In this document: positions 24,175-37,900 of the stretch, piece by piece
Layout: each line of letters opens with the position of its first letter
Position numbering within the stretch: the stretch's first letter is position 1
Origin: Elgaria multicarinata webbii
Lineage: Eukaryota; Chordata; Lepidosauria; Squamata; Anguidae
Assembly (NCBI RefSeq): GCF_023053635.1
Contig: NC_086178.1
Span: 33,531,226-33,595,225, forward strand
Direction: 5' to 3'
Length of the DNA stretch: 64,000 bases
Notes under the pieces: model-generated
What the model was told of the DNA's origin: nothing
Database searches by the model: none
What the model saw: only the letters and a program-made list of their open reading frames with translations
Position numbers and translations under genes: made by a program

Positions 24175-27100
24175 TATAGCACCATCAATGTACATGGTGC
24201 TCTATGATTCTGTTTTCCTGTTCCCACCAGGATCAGCTACTTCTAATGTTTCCAGGCAGGAGTAAATCTCTTTAGTAGAATATTCTTTCTTGATTCAAAT
24301 GGCACCTTATAGATATACGCTGATTTATATACAGGTGTTCTCTGGAAACGTACAAATAAAAAGAATGCAAAAATCACAATTAATGAGCTATCAAGAAGCA
24401 GCAAATAAAGACAAAATGAATCAGTATGTATTATACTATTACTTGCACTTTAAAAATATATATATATATTTCCTAGGTGCTTTTTATCCAGACAAGACGT
24501 CAGGTTTGCAAAAAAAAGATGACGCTGTGCAACCGGGAGAGCAGTACGTTTATAGGTGGACCCTAACTGAAGATCATGGTCCAGCGGAGGGAGATAATAA
24601 CTGTGTGACCAGGATTTATCACTCACATATAGATGCTCCAAAGGATGTTGCTTCTGGGCTTGCTGGGCCTCTTATCATTTGCAAGAAAGGTAAAGGACAT
24701 GAAGATAGAAGGTGATCAATTGTCGTTGCCATTTTGATCCTGATTAATGGGAGAGGAAGTAATCTCCATTTACAAGTAATGAAGTAATGTGCTGTTGAAA
24801 TTTTAACTGAAGTTTCACTTTCACGTATATTATGCTTCACATATATTGAGCATCTCTACATTAAGGAAAAATCTGCCCCCTTTACTTTTATCCCCCCCGC
24901 CAAGCTTTTCCATGTTCAACACAGCTCCTTCAGGCATGACCACATGATTTGTAATAGAAACCTTCGCCTCTGGCCGAATGTTTCATAGAACTCAATGAAA
25001 CAGCACCATCTAGTGGTGGAATTAATCCCACAATTATTTTAGATGTCAGATTATCACTGGGTTTTTTGTAGCGAGATTTCCGGGGGAAGGGACAAAAGAT
25101 GTCCTAGAGGTTGACAACGTCATGTAAATAACACACAAACTTCTGTGAGTGGCCAATAACTTGCTCATGTAAAGAAGCTTATTATGTTCTTCACATTTCC
25201 CTGAGCAGCGAAAAGATCCTGGGGTGACACTACTCAGGTTTTTTGCTTCCATTGGTAGAGAAAGCACTAGAAATTTATGGCATATTAAAATAATATCTCG
25301 TCTCTCAGCTGTGAAGCTTTGAATTGACAGGCTTCTCCCCCTGCCCTTGCTAGCATGCTCATAAAGTGAAATGGAGGAGTTACTTCTGAGTAGACACACA
25401 AACATCTACCCTTGTGCCCCTCTCTCTCCCTGTGGTGGGAGGGGCACCCCTAAGCCCAATATTGTGAATGACTGAGCACCAGCAGTACTACTGCTAATAA
25501 TATCAGTTTACAAAGAACCAATCGATCCTTCTCATATCCCGAGGCTCAGTTCACCCATCTCTACTTCAGAGTAAGCATGATTACTCAGCACTCAATGAAT
25601 ATTTAAAGCAAAAGGCAGTGACTGAGCCCCTGTTCTAACAGACCAGTTTTTAATGAAAAAGGTCTGGCAAAGGAATTTTCCAGATCCCTCTGCTGTTGTA
25701 CTCCCAAAGTATCAATGACTTATTTCCAAATAGACATGGTTAGACCTCTGCTCTCTCCACACAGACACCCACATTCCATGCGACTTTCCCTTCCGCAAAT
25801 CAATGCCCAAAGTACACCCACCATCTTAAGTGACATTCACCTCACAAATGACACACGCACAGAGAACCATGACGATGGCAAAGTAAAGTTAAAATATGCA
25901 GTAAAACAGCACCATGAAAATACGCAGCTTCGGAGTGGATACCATGATGTGGCTGTGAATTGGCGGCTGTGTCACTTATGCACAAAGGTGCATAACTTCG
26001 CAGCCACAATGGAGTAAATGCCTGTGTAGATACCTAGAAGATGAGAATTTCAGCAGGTGAATTCTGTGAAATGTGTCCTTTTTCCTTAGGAACACTACAG
26101 GGAGATCAAGATAAACAGGTTGACCGAGAATTTGTCTTGCTGTTTTCCGTGATGGATGAAAACTTCAGCTGGTATTTAGATGAGAATATCAAGAAATACT
26201 GCTCTGAACCTGACAAAGTTGACAAAGAGAATGAAGACTTCCAAGAGAGCAATAAAATGCACTGTAAGTGTGTCTTTCAAAACAAATAGTTGCATCACTT
26301 TAAGAAACATGCTTGTGTGTGTGTGTGTGTGTACGTGCGCGCAGAAATTGTTATGCATAACTTTCACAGAAATTAACAACTTAGACTCCAATGACACAAA
26401 CACAGCACAATGCAGTCAAGAGATATAAAATGTCCCTGAACATGGGGTTTTTGCCTCTGCCATTGCAAACCATTTTGCATTGCTCCACAAATTTCTGCAA
26501 ACTGAGTGCACTGTTATGCATGCGTAGCCCTACAGTGGACTGCATTGTAGTTTGTTTTCTCTGATGGAATCTCCTAAAGCTAAGCAGATATGGACCTGAT
26601 TAATGATTGAATGGGAGACTGTTGAAATGCTCCAAGTAAACCAATCTGTGGCTTTGAAAGAAATGTATGATATAAGTATCACCGCCACCATCACCAGCAG
26701 CAGTCAAATAAAATCTAGAGCATCAATATTAATCTAAAATGAGAGCTGCAAAAATTCTTGTTCAAATTTTAATGCTTTTCAGATGCAGAGCATTGCTTAC
26801 TCCACTCCAGGGCATCATGCTTGATGTCAGTTGTTTTCCAGCATTTATGATAATTATATTTTAACTATTCTGTCAATTTTTTTTAAAGCAATCAATGGAT
26901 ATATGTATGGCTATCTTCCCGGTCTCACAATGTGTGCAGAAGAGAAAGTAAAATGGTATCTTTTCGGCATTGGTAATGAAGCTGACGTCCATTCAGTTTA
27001 TTTTCATGGGCATACCTTGACGGAAAGGAATCATCAAGTCGACACAATTAGCCTCTTCCCGGCTACCTTCGTGGATGCTCTCATGGTGCCAAAGAGTGTG

Positions 27101-28846
27101 GGGGAATGGCTGCTTAGCTGTCAAGTCAATGATCACATAGAAGGTATAAAATAAATGGCTCTCTTTTGTATTTTCTTTACACCTCTCAAGTATCAAAGAT
27201 ATCACTGTTTTAGATTAAAAAACATGTTCTCTTAAAGTCTAGTGCTTACAGTACATGGTTGTATCCTTATGGAGGAGTGGACACCAGAAAAGCAAAAGGA
27301 CAAGGGGGTTGAATCCAGACTAACATTGTTCCTCTTGGGCCATAGCTAGACCTAAGGTTTATCCCTGGATCGTCCAGGGGTCAAACCTGTTCATCTAGGT
27401 GACACACAGGGGATCCAGTGCTCAGGCAGGGGCCAACCCTGGATGATCCCAGGATAAACCTTAGGTCTAGCTGTGGCCTCGGACACCTTTCCTGGTGTCC
27501 TTTTACCAATGAAATGGACACTGCTGGCAGATTGAGAGGCATGGTCCCTTTGCAGCCTTGAGCACCCGCAGATCTGCTCTGGAGTACTGATAAGTGGGCA
27601 ATAATCAAAGAACAACTGACTGATGTGGACCATAATCGAAGCACCTTCTGTTATTGAACTACTTAAAACATAGAATCGTAGAATAGTAGAGTTGGAAGGG
27701 GCCTATAAGGCCTTCGAGTCCATCTAACATTCCTCAAATGCTACATAATGTGTTCCTTCTCTAGTAGAGATGGACAATTCTTATCTGTTCTGCATTCTAT
27801 AGCACTGACATTTTTCCAAGCACAAATTCCTTCTGTCCCATTTCCATAAAAAAGAAAGTCTACATAAGAATTTTTCATGCTCTTTTTTTTGTGTGTGTCT
27901 GAAAATTTTCCCTTATATATACATTTTTGCAAGCACTTTCCCCTAACACATGCCTCTTTGTACACAATTTCCTATAAAACATGCATTTTTGCATTGGATT
28001 TTCCCCAAGGTATGCATTTTTTGGTTATACAACTGCATCGCAAAATTTGGAGAAGTGTGAAATCTGAAGGGAAATTTTGTTCTGGTTTGCATATTAGTTC
28101 ATGATGTGTGGATTAGGTTGGTTTCTATTAAATCCAAACCAAACAAATTTCTCCCCATCCCTAGTCTCCAATTACTTACACAGTGCATATTTATTTATTT
28201 ATTTAGTTATTTATTTAAAACATTTGTATCCCACCCTATATAATTAAGATCTCAGGGCGGTGTGCATACATACTTGATCTGCAGGTTACTTGTTACTCTG
28301 CACCAGCTTTCTCCTACGTGGGGGTGTCTGTACGCCACCACTTTGTAGCTGATTTAGATGGCAGGAAGGAGAATGGACTATCCAGCAAGAAGAACCGCAG
28401 TGCTGGTGGCCATCAAGCTCGTCCCCTGCCCTGCGTTCCCATGCTTACCCTGGACTTGCATCTGCCCCCAGCAATGCCCACTGGCTTAACCCAAACTGAG
28501 GCCCCCACTGTGATGGAGAAACAATGTGGTGTTTCTTTAAAAAATGTGGTAAATCGACACTGCGCAAAAGCATAGTTTTGGGGGTAAATGCCCAATGTGG
28601 CTGTGAGTTGGCGGGTGTGTCATAAATAATGCAGCACAATGAGCTAAATAGGCCGTATAGACACTCCCCTGTAGTCCATAACATCTGGTAAGCACCAGGT
28701 TGGGGAAAGTTGGTGGCTGAGGCTGATAGGAGCTGACAGCCACAACGTCTGGAGGGCACTGGGCTGGGGAAGCCCTCTACACTTTTGTCTGAATTTTTCC
28801 CAACTCTTCATTTTATGCTTTTTAGTCCATGGACTTGTGTGTTGTG

Positions 28847-28930
<84 letters not shown>

Positions 28931-31900
28931 CACACACACATGAGAGAAAGGGAGAGAGTCTTCAAAATAAGTAAACTAGCCTAACATTATCTATTCCATC
29001 TTCCTTTCCTCCAGGTGGGATGCAGGCTATTTTTGAGGTGAAAAATTGTAATGGCCATAGTTCCTCACCCAAAGAGAGCATGAAAGTAAGACAATATTAC
29101 ATTGCAGCAGAGGAAATGGTTTGGCATTACGCCCTATCTGCAATAAATAAATTTACAGAAGAAGAGTTAATTAATGATGAGTAAGTACTGCCTTTCATAC
29201 AATTAAACAGCAGCCAAACCATTGCATGTAAAAAGCGTGCTTCCAATATACTCACAAACAGCCTTTCCATCCTGGTGAGTATAAGAGGTTCATTAGGCGA
29301 GCTACTGCCCACTTACGGATGTGCCTGTGTCCTTTAGAAGATGATGTCCGCCTCCCGCATGCCTCCCACTCCTTCGGCTCATTTTTCCAGGCCCCTGAAT
29401 GGGCCATGTGGCCTTCGTTTACTTCCTCTTTCCCCTCCGGGAAGAATGAGGAAGTGCGGAGAAGGGATGGTAAGGAAATGCGATTTCCCCCTGTGTGATA
29501 AAGCTCTAAGTCTAGAAGTGGATGTGGAGAAGGTCAGTCCAGTGGAACTCTTCCCTTGTTTTTAGGTTCAGTGAGTTTGGGAACAATGCCAGGTCTGCAG
29601 AAGAAGTCCGTGCTCATCTGTAAACATCTGGCAATTTAGAGCAGTTACTGAGGACCCAGTACCTCAGCAGGGCCCACCAGCTCTTGTACCTGCCCCAGGC
29701 CCTCCACACTGGGTGGTTGGATATATGTGATTCTCCATTTTAATTTTCTACAACAGCCCAAAGTGGCTGCCCTGGGGCCACTGTGGAAAATTAGAATAGC
29801 AGCTCTCAGCCATCCTTTGAGTATTGTGCTGCTGCCACTGTCAAGAAAGCCTGAGGGGGACCCATCTGTGTAAGAGAGGTCCCAACAGAGACCATATTGC
29901 CCACGGCCCCCTCAAACTGTGGCTGGATCTGGCCTGACTCCATCCCTTGCCCTGCCCATGTCAGCTGCTTCAGTGATAGGTGGGAATGTCAGGGAGCGGT
30001 GGGCTGTTCTCCCACTTCCCTCTTCTCTTGACCATAATTGAAACCATTGTTTATGTAGGACTATCATTGGATATTGCCCCTCGCTTCCAAACCTCTCTCT
30101 TATTCTGTTCTATTCCTAAAAATATTTAATCAAAGAATAAAAGAAAGGGGGGCTGGGTCTGTGGGCAAGGAGGCCAACCAAAAGGTTTTAGCAAAATATG
30201 GAATATATTTCTTTTTGCTGTTATCTGGATGCAGCGCTTGAAACTGTTTATTTTGCTGCCTAGGGATGCCAAGACATTTTTTGAAGAAGGTGACAAAAGG
30301 ATTGGTGGATCCTATAGAAAAGCTCTTTTCTTTGGGTATACAAGTGAAAACTTCACAACCCGTGTGAAGAGGCTCCCTGATGAACAACATCTTGGACTTT
30401 TGGGTAAGGCAATTCTAAGCCGCCGGTAATCAAAAGCAGATGAGGTTTTAAGACTGGAGACAATCATTTCTAACAGTTTAATCCTATTATGCATGCATAT
30501 TCAGAAGTAAGTCCCATTGAGTTCAATAGGACTAACTTCCAGGTAAATGTGTATTGGATTGTAGCCAACAAGAAGTAAAAGTAATTATTTTATTAGCCTG
30601 CAGTCTAATGAACTGTGAATAGGTCTGCCTAAATTGACTATGGATAGCAGTCTGGGGTTTAATACAAAAGAACTGTAATATTCCTTTATTGGTGGGAACT
30701 GCTTAGACACCAATGGCTCTTTGCCTGCTGGCGGAAAGACAGCGGACAAGGGGCAGACCTAGTCTTCCTTGGCAGGACGGTCCATAGCCATTATTATCTC
30801 GTTCTTCCAGCACAGATGGCATACTTTCCCCCAACTCCTCCTTTCATCTTCACAAACCTGGAGTGGGAAGTGGTGACTGAGCTTCATAACTAAGGGTAAA
30901 ACCCTATGCATGTTTAGACAGGAAAAGGTCTACAAGACCCAGCATTCCTTAGCTAACCGTTGTAGGACCTTTTTTTCTGTTTAAACTTGCATAGGGTTGC
31001 ACCCTAAGTTGGAATGTGAAGTGAGGTCTTCCAAGTCCTATGTCCAACACTAATACAGAGCTTGGGGAAGCTTCAGCCTGCCAGATGTCATTGAATAGCA
31101 ACTCCCACCATGCCTGGCTATTGGCTATGTTGGCTGCAGCCTTTGGAATTTGGACTCCAACAACATCTGGAAAGTCACAAGTTTCCCATCGCTGTTCTAA
31201 CCACTACACGACAATGGTTGAGTACATTTGTGTTAAGGAAGGTACACCCATATAATATTCTTTCCATCTTGTATTAATCGTATGTTTTTAGAAAGCCACA
31301 ACAAAGAAAAAACGTATTTCAGGACACGGAAAAACATATTTTGGCCCACTTTGTTTTTGGAGCCTTCTTTGCCAGTGTTGGAGATACATCTGTCAGAGAT
31401 TACTATAGGCAGTTTTAATACAAGCCCTGAAGAGGGCTCTGGAATAGAAGTGGGCATTGGTCTTGGAATGAAATGAGGTCTCCTTCGTTGTGGGCTTATC
31501 CTGAATGCCTTCCAGTGTTTTATATCCATTGTTTATAGAAAGAACAATAATAGAGGTGGAAATGTGGGCATCTGGGAGAGGAATGTAATCCTGAATACCT
31601 TCCAAGGCTATGATAAAGAACCTTGGCCTTCTTGATCTATACATTATGCATCGGTTGTATTCTGTAGTGCAGTCTTTGCCAACAGGTGCCCTTCAGATGT
31701 TTTGGACTTCAATTTCCATCAGCCTCAGCCAATGGTAAGGGATTTTGAATTGCTGTCCAAAAACATCTAGAGGTTACCAAGTTGGGGAAAGCTCCTGTAG
31801 AGGGGAGAGGCTGTGGCTCCATGGAAAAGCACTTGCTTTGCATGCAGAAGGTCCCAGGTTTAATTTCCGGCATCTCCCGGTAGGGCTGGAAAAGCTCTTG

Positions 31901-34900
31901 CCTGAAACCCTGGAAAGACGCTGCCAGTCAGTGTCGGCAGTACTAGACTAGATAGACCAGTAGTCTGTATAAGGCAGCTTCCTATGTTTCCAATGAAGGA
32001 ACAGTGGCCTGTATAGGGCAATTGTAATGTGAGTTGTGGTACAGGTTGGTATGTATATTTATGGTAGTGTTTATAACCTTTGTGTAGAGTTAACATGGTA
32101 AATTAGTTAAGGCGGGAGGGGGACAGAGTGAATGGAATGTTGGTGTGCTAGCGTATGATTGGTGGAGAGCGTGGAGTGTGTGGGATTTAAATAGGGGTGA
32201 GTCAGTTAAGACAATTGGGGTTTAGAGCTAGGGAGTGCAGGGACAATCTGTTTGTTATTTTGGGATAGATATAGAGGGAGGAGTTAGATTAGGCTAGGAA
32301 TAATTGAAACGTTAATTTCAGAGCTTTTATTGAAAACACAAATAAATATTCTTTACCATCTTATGTGTAATAAATAAATAAGTAAATTATAAGTTCTTTT
32401 GTTCACAGCATACTGTGTGGCATCGTTCACTATAGGTAGTCTCTCAGTGAGACCAAAGGTATTAAATAAAGGTTATATGGCAGCAGTATTAAGGGAGTGG
32501 TCAAGCTTCGTGGGGAAAACAGTGTTCCTCGAACTCTGTGTGTGTGTGTGTGTGTGTGTATGTGTGTATAAAGAAAAGGGTTGAAGTATAAGGAGAGACC
32601 CCTCTTTTACACAGAGCAAACGTACCCATAGCCTCAGGGAAAGGATCCCAAGGGGAGGGGTACGACAGCAGCTTCCTATGTTTCTAGTGATGATTAAGAT
32701 ATGACATTTTAAACCTCTATGGTTGTTTTTAACTAGGACCCATCATCAGAGCAGAAGTTGGTGAGACTGTCCGGGTGACTTTCCGAAACCTTGCAAGTCA
32801 CCCATTCAGCATTCAACCTCATGGTTTGAGCTACAGTAAGAGCAACGAGGGTTCCTCTTACAACACCCTCTCTGGAGGTGAATATGCTGTATATGCTAAG
32901 GGGTTACCGTCAATCTTGAGTCCTGTTAATTGAAGGAAGTTACCTGGATCTCTTGGCATGTTTCCATGGATTGAAGGATTGGTGACTTCTGACCATTTGT
33001 GGACATTTCCTTTCCATTGTGACCATATTACAGGCACTGCAAGTCCATCTTCACATGTGAATCCCGGAGACACATTCATTTATGAGTGGGAGGTGCCAGA
33101 AACTGTGGGTCCTACTCCAGAAGATCCAGATTGTCAAACTTGGATTTATTATTCAGCGTCGGATCCGATCAAGGACACCAGCAGTGGCCTAGTGGGCCCG
33201 CTCTTGGTGTGCAAGAAAGGGTCGTTGCTTCCCTCAGGAAAACAGGTAGTGCAAGAAGGATTTAAAAAATTGACCCCATTCCTAATTGTTCTTCTCCTTT
33301 TTGTAAATTGTGGAGTGGCCCTGCTTAATGAGTTGGATTTTAGGGGGAGCATTTATGCTGCTTGCTTTCATCTACTGGCATAATTTGGGTGCTTCAGAAC
33401 AGATGCTCCTTCCTAGTGCTAAGAGTGAAAAGGCATGGAGCAGCAATTCTTTCTGTTTTTCCTTAATGGATTTTTTGTGGTAAGAAAAAAGACACAAGAA
33501 GTGGTGGGGGAAAACATGGGAGGGTTGTGAGTGGAATACAAAAATATCTTGACCCAGGAATAAAAGCCTCATCAGGAAGCACCCTTTAACTACCTGATGT
33601 GGGATAATCTGTTGGACAGCTTGGGTGTAGAGCATACACATCATATGGCCAACCAAACTAAGCACAGCCTATTAGGCCACAGCTAGACCTAAGGTTTATC
33701 CCTGGATCGTCCAAGGGTCAAACCTGTTCATCTAGGTGACACACAGGGGATCCAGTGCTCAGGCAGGGGCGAACCCTGGATGATCCCAGGATAAAACTTA
33801 GGTCTAGCTGTGGCCTTAGTCAAGTATGGTGTAGAGGTTAGAGTGTTGGACTGGGACTCGGGAGATCCGTGGTCTAGTCCACACTATGCCATAAAGCTCA
33901 CTGGGTGACTTTGGGCCAGTCACAGACCCTCAGCCCAACCTACCTCACAGCGTTGTTGTTGTGAGGATAAATGGAGAGGAGGATTATGTATGCTGTCTTG
34001 GGTTCCTTGGACGAAAAAAGGTGGGATATAAATGTAATAAAATATGGTGGCCCATTTGGAGTTTGATTGAACTTCTTGGGTTTCTGTCCCTTTGGGGACT
34101 GTAAAAACAGGGTTCGTTAAGCAGGTCACAAAAGATATCTGTTGGACTGCATTCAGCTTAGTGGGTCACAAGTTATGTCTGCCCAGAGTGATTTCCATTA
34201 CAGGCAGATTTTTTAAAGTTATACCGTGACAGTGCATTCAAAAAGCAGGTTTCAGATTTTTTTGTATTGTTTTCATAATCATCCCAGAATCCAGTAACAC
34301 ATTTATATTGAGAAGCGTGGATGTTTCATAAATTAGATCAGCCTTTCCCAATCTGGATATCTTGCACTACAATCCCCATCACCCCAACCAGCTGCTCTAT
34401 TAGATATGTTGGCTGGGGGTGATAGGAGTTGTAGTCCAATAAATCTGGAGGGCATCAGGTTGGGAGAAGTTGAATTAGATAATAATCTTAATGTTATTGT
34501 ACAGACAGATGATAGTCCCAATCAGTTTAATATCTTTTTTCCACCTGTTTCTCCACCCTTTTTTCTCTTTCTTACAGAAAAATGTAGACAAGGAATTCTG
34601 CCTTCTTGCAACGGTATTTGATGAGAACCTGAGCTTGTATTTGGATGATAATATCAAGCTCTTTACAAAACACCCTGAAGAGGTTGATAAGGAAGATGAA
34701 GATTTCCAGGAATCTAATAAGATGCATTGTAAGAGTTTACGTGTTGTCTTATTTATTGAATTGAATAAGGCAAATTCTTTACCTTCTTCTTTTTTATGAG
34801 GTTGCAGTCCTGTCATCGGCCAAAAGGGAGGAGGTGCACTGATGCGCTGGCATCCTCAGAGGGCCCCGGGTACCCGTGGCCATGTTTTGCAAGAGGTGGG

Positions 34901-37900
34901 AGGGATGCTAGGGGTGGGGGTGGATTGGGGCAGTCTTGAACCCACAGGATCCAGTACCCCCTCATTCCTCTGACAACTCCTCAAAGGGGCCCTCAGCTAT
35001 ACCAGCCCCAGAGTTGGCATAGTTTATTCTCTCCCACCGGAGTCAATGGGATGGGGTGGGGGTGGGGGAGAACAAGTCAACACTTCCTCAACCTGTTGTC
35101 CTGGCTAAAGTGAGCCAGCAGGATTTTGGGTGTGGTGGTTGTTCTGCTATAGAATCCCCTCCATGCACAAATACACAGGCCATTGCTACATGAGGCTTTT
35201 ATCGTGCACCTTTACTGAGGTTTCTGCTTCCAGATTCTTTGCTGGAGTAAGATCAGCCCTTTACACACGTTTTTTTTCTGGGTTTTTTCTTTATCTGCCT
35301 GTTTATGAGCATCATCAGACGAACATTTTATCGTACACTTGTTACTCCCCACTTAAGGATGTCCGCGTGTCCCTTTGATGACATTGTCTGCCTCCCATGC
35401 ATCTCCTTTTCCTTCTTGCCTTCTTTCTGTCACAAAATAGACCCCTTTAAATCCGATTTCTTTGGTGGGGGGAGAAACGGAATGTGCTGCCATTTCCTGC
35501 TGTGTGCAGGAAAAGCGGTGTGATAAAAATGTTGACTGAACTGGCCATGTGGTCATTGTTTACTTCCTCTTCCTTCCCCTGTGTGAAGAAAGAGGCAGTA
35601 TCATGGGACAGAAGTGAGGGGGAAGCAATGGTAAGGAAATGTGATTCCCCCCTGTCTGATGAAACATACTAGAATTGCTCAATTACACAAGATTCTTATT
35701 CTGCCATTTCTAAACTGTTGGGGATATTGTACTTTTTATATGTGTGCATCCCACTATGTTGGGCATGACATAGCTGCTGTGAGTGGAGAAGAGGAATGAA
35801 CAATTCACTTGTGTAAGCATTTAAACATTAGCACACACACTATAACCTTTGTAGCAGGTGCTATTTTAATTCCATGGAATTTTGGCATGAAATGTGTTGA
35901 AGCATTAATCAACATACTTCTTTTGCAGCCCTAAACGGATACATGTATGGAAACCAGGAAGGTCTTGAGATGTGTATTGGAGACACCGTTTCTTGGCATT
36001 TGATTGGCTTGGGATCAGAGGTTGATATTCATGGAATATATTTTTCAGGAAATACTTTTTTGACTAAAGGAACAAGGAAGGACACAGCTAATCTGTTTCC
36101 ACATACCACTGCCACAGTTATTATGGAGCCTGACTCTGAAGGTGAACGATGAAAACAGTACTTACTATTTTTACTCTTGTCTAGACATTGCTGAAGCGGA
36201 TTCCAATATAAACATTGTACTCCATCTTGAGTTTTTCAAATGTGAAGTTGGCTACTTCCAAACCATACATTCAGTTATGTGACTCTGTCCTTTTTTTCTA
36301 ATAATCCATGGTTGTACCTCCTATTGAAGGTCTTCCTTTCACGGGACTGTTTTTTTTAAAGTGAATGTGTGTGCATTCAGCACACTGGATCCCTACAGAC
36401 TGCCTGTGCCCCCAAAGGAGCCCACGGCTTATCTGAACAAGGAGAACCAGTGTAGGACCATTGTAGGACCATTGTTGAGCTTTGGATATTGTCTACTTGA
36501 GTCAAGGTGTAATGCTGGTGTGGAGTATTCCTATGCCACATCAGAATACTTTGGGGAACATCTCTGAAACTTTCATCTTTTTGCTAAAGCACCAGACCAA
36601 ATGCAGAAGGAGGTCTGGTCTGGTTCAGACTCCCATTGATAATTCTAGGGAACAATTGGACAGATTTAGAGTTGGTTTTCTTCTCTTATATGCTTTCCTG
36701 GAGAACCTTCAAGCATGTTATGAGTAAATATTCTTCTAATTTTTCTTTTTTCTGTTGAATGTGATCTTTTGCCTGGTATAAAAGATAGTTGATCCTTTTC
36801 CCTTTAATTCTAGTTACAGCTGCAGTTGAATCCTAAACATGTTACACTGAAAATCATCCCAGTCAACCCAATTCACTAATTTCTTGATCTTGACTATATC
36901 TATTGTCTTTGAGCTGTTCCAACAACGTAGGTTAGGTTAGAGGTGGACAAATGTTACACTTTTGATTTCTTTCAGTTTCTCATTTTCCCAATCGTAAATT
37001 TGTTGTATCCCATCTCTGTACCAGTTTGTGGCTTTGTTTTTTTTTAAGTCTGTACCAAAATCTGTATACATTTTTTGTGCATTTCTTCTAATACACAATG
37101 TTTTAGTATGTTTTTTTTGCAAACCATTTTCGAGATATATTATTTTAATATACACATTTTTGTGCCCACTTTCCCCTAATAAATGCATTTTTGAATGCAT
37201 TTTTTTTAATCCAAGAACTGCACTACCAAATTTGGAGAGATATGAATAGCAAAGAGTAACTGCCTTTCAGTTTGTTTAGGGGTTCAGGAAGTGGGCATTA
37301 GGTGGGCTCACATTAAAATGCAAACTGAACAAATTCCTCCCCCATCCCTAGGCTAGGCGTTATTTATGTGCTGGGCTTTCATCTGTTTTGTTTCTGTTTG
37401 TTTTCATCTGCGTGCTTCTTGTTTGTTTCTCCAGGGGTCTTTGAAGTGGCTTGCTTGACAACAGATCATTATACAGGGGGTATGAGACAGAAATATGAAG
37501 TGAGGAGGTGCGGTTCATCACAAAAGTTTCCTCAACAGATTGCCAATTTGCAAGCTGCAGCTTCAGCTGCAAATTTAATTTACATTGCATGTGTAGAGAT
37601 CGAATGGGACTATGCCGAAAACAGGACATGGGAGCAGGAGAGACATCAGTTCCATGATGAAAGGTGAGGCAGGCCAAATAAATAAAACCCTAGAAAAGCA
37701 TATCTGAGACCAGCTTTTCTTTTCCGTCCTCTTCTAAGGGTGCGTATATGAACACGAGAAGGAGATGGATACATAGATCTGTTGTAGAATAGTGGTTAGT
37801 GTGTTGGGCTAAGACTGGTGAGATCTGGGTTCAAATCCCCACTTAGCCACAAAGTTCACTGAGGTGACTTGGGGCCAGTCACCATCTCTGAGCCTAAATT

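Noticed and set aside
28849-28928. Tandem repeats as a CRISPR or satellite array
   Set aside because: Simple dinucleotide repeats with no spacers or longer unit.
31795-31880. Possible tRNA gene (A-box and B-box-like motifs)
   Set aside because: The sequence continues into a SINE body shared with copies at 6520, 41380 and 46140, so it is a SINE head.
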